Below, piece after piece: positions 32,071 to 36,730 of a stretch of DNA of 36,730 nucleotides (positions within the stretch are counted from its first letter, which is position 1; every line of letters begins with the position of its first letter). The DNA is from Terfezia claveryi (Eukaryota; Ascomycota; Pezizomycetes; Pezizales; Pezizaceae). The position numbers and the translations under genes are program-made. Location: contig WHUX01000366.1 of assembly GCA_015179025.1 (NCBI GenBank), forward strand, positions 1 to 36,730, written 5' to 3'. Under the pieces are notes generated by a model, which was not told where the DNA came from, did not search any database, and saw only the letters and a list, made by a program, of their open reading frames with translations.

Positions 32071-32214
32071 CCATACTGTTTATCATGTATATAGATAATA
32101 GAAATAGATAATAGCATCTATAGCAACTAAGGTATAAGGAGTAAGGTACTTACTTTTATCACCCAAAGAGCCTGGCCAGTCACGATATATAAGAGGAAAG
32201 ATAGGAAGCATACA

Positions 32215-32450
32215 AAGAAAAAAACCCTCCCACCATAACCCCCCCCCTCCCCGCTAGCCCTCCCACCGCCAGCCCTACCCGCCAGGCAAGCCCTCCCCGC
32301 CAGCCCTCCCGCCACGAACACCCCCAGCCTCCCGCCTCCACGAACAGTAATAAGGATTTAAGAATAAAAAATCCCCGCTGCCAGCCCTCCCACCATAACC
32401 TCCCCAGCGCTCCTGCCGCCAGCCCTCCCGCCTCCGCGAACAGTAATTAG
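32215..32450. repeat. C-rich degenerate repeat (CCAGCCCTCCCGCC type)
   Basis: Repeated CCAGCCCTCCCGCC units with two copies of a CGAACAGTAAT block (about 32343 and 32438). This explains the glycine/arginine-rich minus-strand frame there. Confidence 0.6.
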
Positions 32451-32534
32451 TATCTCAAGAAAGAAAAAAAATAATAAGTGAAAAAAACAACTCCACGAAC
32501 CCTTCACAACAAAGACCAACCATTCTAAAGATGA

Positions 32535-32912
32535 TTATTCATCAGCATCCGTTGTTGACCCACAATCAGAGTCAACCCAACCGTCAGCCCACCTAACTTT
32601 TTTCTTTTTTGACAAAGAAAAGCGAGGCCGATGGACTAGTGACGATGGTATTTGTATGTTTTGTTCTTGAAGACGTGTCAATTGCTCGTTGCAGTATTCG
32701 TCGACCCGCAGACGCTTCAATTGGTCGGTGCAATAGTGTAACACGCGTTCCTCCTTGAACTCCGCCAGAACTTGTAGATCTATAGATCGTTGGAGTTTGG
32801 CATCAAGATCCATCCGACTAGTAATGGTCGTCTGTCTAATGGAAGTGGCTGTAGTAATAGTAGTGGCCAAAGTCGCCAACATGGTAAGGAGGATAATAAT
32901 AAGGTAAAGCAT
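32535..32912 (-). CDS. Small hypothetical protein with N-terminal hydrophobic segment (125 aa)
   Basis: One frame starts at 32912. It begins with a hydrophobic/threonine segment (LIIILLTMLATLATTI) that could be a signal anchor. A charged helical region with repeated QLKRLRVDEYCNEQLTRLQE pattern comes next, then a basic KKKKVRWADGWVDSDCG and an acidic end. I do not recognise it. It sits among transposon debris, so it may be a transposon-borne ORF or chance; the heptad-like repeat argues mildly for coding. Confidence 0.35.
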   Translation of the reverse strand: MLYLIIILLTMLATLATTITTATSIRQTTITSRMDLDAKLQRSIDLQVLAEFKEERVLHYCTDQLKRLRVDEYCNEQLTRLQEQNIQIPSSLVHRPRFSLSKKKKVRWADGWVDSDCGSTTDADE

Positions 32913-32921
32913 GTTGAAGTA

Positions 32922-33061
32922 GGTATTGCGTTTATGGACTTTTTGTGTTTGGATGTTATGGATGTTATTCTTTAGATGTTATGCTGCAGAAGGTATTGTG
33001 TTTATGGACTTTTTGTGTTTGGATGTTATGGATGTTATTGTTTAGATGCTATGCTGTAGAA
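32922..33061. repeat. Tandem duplication of a 70-bp unit
   Basis: GGTATTG.GTTTATGGAC at 32922 recurs at 32992; the two copies differ at only a few positions. Confidence 0.9.
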
Positions 33062-33179
33062 TATTGTACTATAGAAGATGTTGTGCGAGAGAGGATATTA
33101 TAAGGGTAGCCAGTGCCCCGCCAACTGTTGGTGTTGTTACTGCTTCTGGCTTAGTTGCTGCTGCAATGCAAGTACCTAG

Positions 33180-33291
33180 AACTTGTCTTACCCCGGTCCA
33201 TCACCTACTAACAGGCATGTCTCATAAAACCCTAAAATCCACATATGCAGTTCACATTGAAATTACGCTACCGAATACTAACCCAAGTCTC
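33180..33291 (-). mobile_element. Fragment of the pogo-family element at 34.56 kb
   Basis: The reverse complement of 34560-34660 recurs here (GGCATGTCTCATAAAA through ATTACGCTACCGAATA). It ends where the MITE at 33292 begins, so the MITE probably inserted into it. Confidence 0.6.
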
Positions 33292-34131
33292 TACTCCGTA
33301 CACTCAAACCTTGCTATACCGGACCTCGCTATAGCGGATACCGGACGACTCAGGTCAAAATTTTCCATTTTCAACCATTTAGGTGAGGCATCTACTTGCT
33401 ATACCGGATACCGTACCGGATGGGCTGGTAAGGGGTTACAGGGATTGTTACAGGGATTATTACAGGTAAATGTAATTGCTATAACGGAATGGTAACAGTA
33501 GTAAGGCCTCAAAACAGCACAATAGCATAGAAAAGAATACAAAATAGCGCAACCACGAAATGGAACAGCTATAGAACAAAACAGTAGAACACAATCTACA
33601 CTTATAGATGTTGAGATGAGATACTACCGGTAAAAACCAATCAGTAATAAAGACGCTGAACACGTGTCTCATGCATATTGCCAGTAAGAGCTTGCTCAAG
33701 ATGATAGCTAACATCAAAGATATTAAGATGGGCTTTCCTCCAGGAAGTTCTGAAACTGTAAGAGCTTCCAAATGCCGAATAAGCTCAGTAAGGTGAGAGT
33801 GTGCTTGAGCAGTTGTAATTGGAGGTATAGGAGGTGGCGCATAAAGGTCCTTCCTCCTCGCTGTCCTCACTATCTAAACATAGTAGTATTCACTCCATCT
33901 TCATTATAGTCAAGATACTCTTCAACTAATTTTCAACTAGAGTATTTACTTGTTGAGAGTTGGTTCAGGTGGTAATAAGCAAGCTCATGGAACGGTTGTA
34001 TAGGTACTTCTATCCTTTTACCCCGCCTAGAACGGACCCCACGCTATTTACTATAACGGATATTAGCTATACCGGACAGATTACAGCGGATTTATGCAGT
34101 CCAGTATAGCAAGGTTTGAGTGTACGGAGTA
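33292..34131. mobile_element. Fot1/pogo-type non-autonomous element with 28-bp perfect inverted termini
   Basis: The first 28 bases from 33292 (starting TACTCCGTACACTC) are the exact reverse complement of the last 28 up to 34131, and both ends carry TA. Subterminal CTATACCGGA and CTATAACGGA motifs repeat inside both ends, as in fungal Fot1/pogo elements. At 840 bp it is too short for a transposase. A minus-strand frame at 33460-33870 starting MRTARRKDLYAPPP may be a transposase tail. Confidence 0.8.
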
Positions 34132-34439
34132 CAGTCTACCCTTGCTATACAGGCTTATGAGAAAACAAATATAATTGTGAGTTGTACGAGAAACTGTACG
34201 TACGGTACCTAGAAGCCGCTCGTACAGCGTACAGCTAGTCTGGTTGGCACAACACTGTGATCGTACAGCGATGTCGCAAGTTGACAATTTCAGGCTGAGG
34301 TAGTGTCTCTTATCCCAGGCTGCCCGTCGACTACGTTAGACTACATACAGTCCATAAGACGCTGCCAACCTCACCTCTTTTGCTAAGCAAGGTGAGTACC
34401 TAACATGTCGCTCTCACCGACTTTAGTCTGTCTCATATT

Positions 34440-34535
34440 ACGACGGGGACTATGTACCTACCTAATTTGGTAGTCGAGCTTCCGGCTGGCTCGTAATGGT
34501 CCCCAGTTATTTTTTCAAAAAAAATAAAAAAGGAG
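34440..34535 (+). mobile_element. Diverged poly(A) retroposon
   Basis: It carries GAGCTTCCGGCTGGCTCGTA, ATGGTCCCCAGTTATTTTTT and an interrupted A-run, matching the 3' landmarks of the copies at 10862 and ~17990 at lower similarity. The 5' part is missing. Confidence 0.45.
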
Positions 34536-34709
34536 ACATCCACACCTTCTAGTGCCAACCCAACCAGACTACCGTAGAGACTGAAGTTATTCGGTAGCGT
34601 AATTTCAATGTGAACTGCATATGCGGATTTAAGGATTTTATGAGACATGCCTGTGCTCATTGTTATGTGAACGTCGGAGATGGAAATGTAAGCACTGTAA
34701 TCATCCAGA

Positions 34710-35226
34710 ATGCCATCAAGTAAGCCTCTAAAAGAGCTGTCGGTGAATATAGCTGCAAAAGTCCAGGCAGTTAGTGGAGGTAGACTTCCTCCCACCGGTC
34801 CAAAAACTACGACTCGATATGGGCCTAAACCAAAGCCATTAGCTCAGAGAGTGTTCCACTGTCCCAGACCAGCAAAACGCGTCAAGAGAAGCTATAGCAA
34901 GGCTAAAAAAGTTCAAGTGTTGATGTTTATGATCCACCACCGGATCATATGTGATATCACAAAGGAATACCGGCCTTCAAATCAAATTGAGGCAGCTAGT
35001 TACTTTAAGATCCCTCAGAGTACAATTTCTGACTGGTATTGTAATCAAGAAAAGATACAAGAGATAAGAGGAGGACACTATCGAGTTGATAACATCACAT
35101 AGTCTCGATCAGACCCTCGTAGTCTGATCGAGACTAACATCACATGGCGTTGCTCCTGGCCTGAAATGGAAGCAAAGTTATTCCAATCTTTTGTTCATTG
35201 TAGAGAGGAAGGAAAACTATCGTAGA
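34710..35226 (+). pseudogene. pogo-family transposase, N-terminal part, disrupted by a hairpin insertion
   Basis: The frame from 34710 reads a basic N-terminus and then a helix-turn-helix of psq type (SYSKAKKVQVLMFMIHHRI, IEAASYFKIPQSTISDWYC, residues ~64-118), the DNA-binding start of pogo/CENP-B-like transposases. A TAG at 35100-35102, created by the insertion at 35101-35135, ends the frame. Skipping the insertion and one 10-bp duplicate, the frame continues WRCSWPEMEAKLFQSF, the expected second (Tc5/CENPB-type) HTH, to a TAG at about 35224. No DDE domain follows, so the element was already truncated. Confidence 0.75.
35091..35145. mobile_element. 35-bp hairpin insertion with 10-bp target duplication
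   Basis: A perfect inverted repeat (35101-35114 with 35122-35135, loop CCTCGTA) is flanked by AACATCACAT at 35091-35100 and 35136-35145. Removing 45 bp restores the transposase frame around it, so the insertion and duplication are real events, not chance similarity. Confidence 0.75.
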
Positions 35227-35330
35227 GACTAGTTATTCAGTAGCGCTATCACATACATATGCAATGGGACACGTAGATCATAAGCCATGGCTGACGTGAA
35301 ACGTATAATTTGAGCGCCAAGATCTATTCA
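35222..35330. repeat. Left arm of a ~105-bp inverted repeat (partner 35820-35925)
   Basis: TTATTCAGTAGCGCTATCAC and TAGATCATAAGCCATGGCTG here recur inverted at 35820-35925. The end motif GTTATTC.GTAGCG is shared with the ends of the pogo-family fragments at 33180, 34577 and 35720, so these are termini of related elements. Confidence 0.75.
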
Positions 35331-35419
35331 ATAGGTACAGTAAAAACTATTGAATCTAGAAGTCATATAACATAATTTTCAGTGAAGTCACAGAAGATCA
35401 GGTGGTGGATTATAATCTC

Positions 35420-35720
35420 ACTTTACTGGACCAAGACGGTGCTGGAACACTCTCTGAGTTAATGGCTTTGGTTTATGCCCATACCGAGTTGTAGTTTTGG
35501 ACCGGTGGAGGAAGTCTGCCTCCAGAAACCACCTGGGCATTTGCAGCTATATTCACGGACAGCACTGTAGATGTTTCCTTGATAGTATTATGGATAATTA
35601 CGGTACATTTTAACCTCAGACGTTCACATAACAGTGAGCACGGGCATGTCTCGTGAGATCCTGAAACCCGCATATGCATATGTACGTGATAGCGCTACTG
35701 AATAACTCGAGTCTCATACG
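35420..35720 (-). pseudogene. Second, inverted copy of the pogo transposase N-terminus
   Basis: The minus strand from 35720 to 35420 parallels 34577-34860: the same GTTATTC.GTAGCG end, GTGAATATAGCTGCAAA, and a protein segment LSVNIAANAQVVSGGRLPP. It is truncated before the helix-turn-helix and has shifted frames. Confidence 0.7.
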
Positions 35721-35819
35721 GTAGTTTGACGTGGCAGTCTAAACAGATTTTTACGAATGTCTATCCGGAAGTGGCTAGATTCCATTGTTTTTACTCTTCG
35801 TACCGAAATTTAGTCATCT

Positions 35820-35925
35820 CCATGCTCGTCGCACTCAAATTGATATGTTTCACTTCAGCCATGGCTTATGATCTACGTGTCCCACGCATATGTATGGTGA
35901 TAGCGCTACCGAATAACTTGCACCT
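35820..35925. repeat. Right arm of the inverted repeat with 35222-35330
   Basis: Reverse complement of the left arm with scattered differences. Together the arms enclose the inverted transposase fragment. Confidence 0.75.
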
Positions 35926-35949
35926 GTGGCATGCAGGGGTCACATAAGC

Positions 35950-35986
35950 TAAGAATGAGGGGATTTGAACGAATCCCCCATTCTTA
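35950..35986. repeat. Hairpin (16/15-bp arms, 6-nt loop)
   Basis: TAAGAATGAGGGGATT pairs with AATCCCCCATTCTTA with one missing base. No flanking duplication was seen. Confidence 0.6.
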
Positions 35987-36233
35987 ACTTATCTGCATCC
36001 CAGGGGATTCCCCCACCGCAAATTTTCTAGCTCATCTTGGCGTCAACCGTAGTCGCTTTTTGAAAAATAGAGCAAAGGACAATGGGGTTTGTGATTTGTT
36101 CACATGCGCGTATATGTATTCATATAGCAATATGGAGACTTCTCGAAATTTCGCATCTTTGGTGAAGATGGAAAGATAGAATCTGATAAGATTCTGCCTG
36201 TGATAAAGTCACGTGTGCCGTCTTAAACTGGCC

Positions 36234-36287
36234 GATTTAAGACGCTATCACGTCCAGCCTGATTTAAGACGCTATCGCATCCAGCCT
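36234..36287. repeat. Two tandem 27-bp units next to the element end
   Basis: GATTTAAGACGCTATC starts at 36234 and again at 36261; the copies differ at two positions. Confidence 0.85.
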
Positions 36288-36293
36288 CTGCGG

Positions 36294-36730
36294 TGTTCTC
36301 GGTCCCAGACTCTTGGCGGTGATAACTTTTATCTGCAAGAGTCTGGTACTAAACTGCTCCGAAACTGCACGCGCTAGCATCTCCGAGCGTTTTGAGCTCG
36401 GAGATGCTAGCGCGTGCATAGCCTGTTTTCGGAGCTACTAGCGTTGTTTTGAGCTGCATATTTCATAAGCATACACAATTGTCATAACGACAACAGCAGA
36501 ATAAATGTCTACCAAAGCATTCGTTCGGGATTTCGTTCATTTGAGAATGTATTATCTCTAGTTTTGAGAGTTGGACAGGATTTAGTTTGACTCGATTTGG
36601 TATTATCTTTAGTTTTGAGAGTCGGACAGGATTTGGTTTTGACTCTTGATTTACAGAGGCACTAAGAGTCTGGTCATGAGAGCAAGGATATCTACTGTCT
36701 TGGAGCAGCGATTTGATCTCGGAGCAAGAT
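36294..36730 (-). mobile_element. Second copy of the satellite-carrying transposon (inverted, cut by the window end)
   Basis: From TGTTCTCGG at 36294 the sequence is the reverse complement of 5279 down to 4844. The only difference seen is one extra T near 36642. The same hairpins and direct repeats are present, and the match reaches past the internal terminus into the satellite-side segment. The full element, array included, therefore probably lies beyond the window. The 9 bp before it are CCTCTGCGG (36285-36293), the predicted target duplicate. Confidence 0.9.

Overview
The window looks like accessory DNA from a filamentous ascomycete (Pezizomycotina type). The signs are short GT-AG introns of about 50-160 nt, a fungal-type 5S rRNA gene, an NLR protein of HeLo / NB-ARC / TPR architecture, an intron-bearing relic of nuclear SDH4, and many families of transposable-element debris (Ty3/gypsy, pogo/Fot1, piggyBac, poly(A) retroposons). 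The genus cannot be fixed from the sequence. Only about a fifth of the window looks like protein-coding sequence that could be functional.

Layout. 0.3-1.3 kb: decayed Ty3/gypsy reverse transcriptase/RNase H. 1.6-5.3 kb: a 3,675-bp transposon-like element with hairpin-bearing inverted ends and a 9-bp target duplication, filled by a satellite array of 20/40/43-bp units whose orientation flips near 3.69 kb. 6.0-8.4 kb: two minus-strand hypothetical genes. 9.1-11.35 kb: plus-strand NLR pseudogene broken by two poly(A) retroposons and a MITE. 11.9-12.3 kb: one complete 5S rRNA gene and a 3'-truncated duplicate. 13.7-14.6 kb: SDH4 pseudogene. 15-18.1 kb: a small tail-anchored ORF, a basic transposase-like tail, a MITE and a retroposon. 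20.9-24.75 kb: an intact three-exon NLR gene (1,247 aa after splicing) ending in thirteen 42-residue TPR units, most of them nearly identical. 26.8-29.2 kb: a degenerate tandem duplicate of that gene lacking Walker A. 29.5-36.3 kb: simple repeats, a tRNA-like fragment, a piggyBac relic, a pogo/Fot1 MITE, nested pogo transposase fragments (one split by a 35-bp hairpin with a 10-bp target duplication). 36,294-end: the start of a second copy of the satellite-carrying element, inverted and almost identical to the first.

How it fits together. The intact NLR is the only clear functional protein system. HeLo is a membrane-acting cell-death domain of fungal incompatibility and immune proteins, NB-ARC is the nucleotide switch, and the highly homogeneous TPR array is the probable ligand sensor. 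Around it lie two dead relatives, consistent with birth-and-death evolution of NLRs. The most novel-looking item is the hairpin-ended element carrying the inverted satellite, present at both ends of the window. No tools were run; every family call is by eye from translated motifs.
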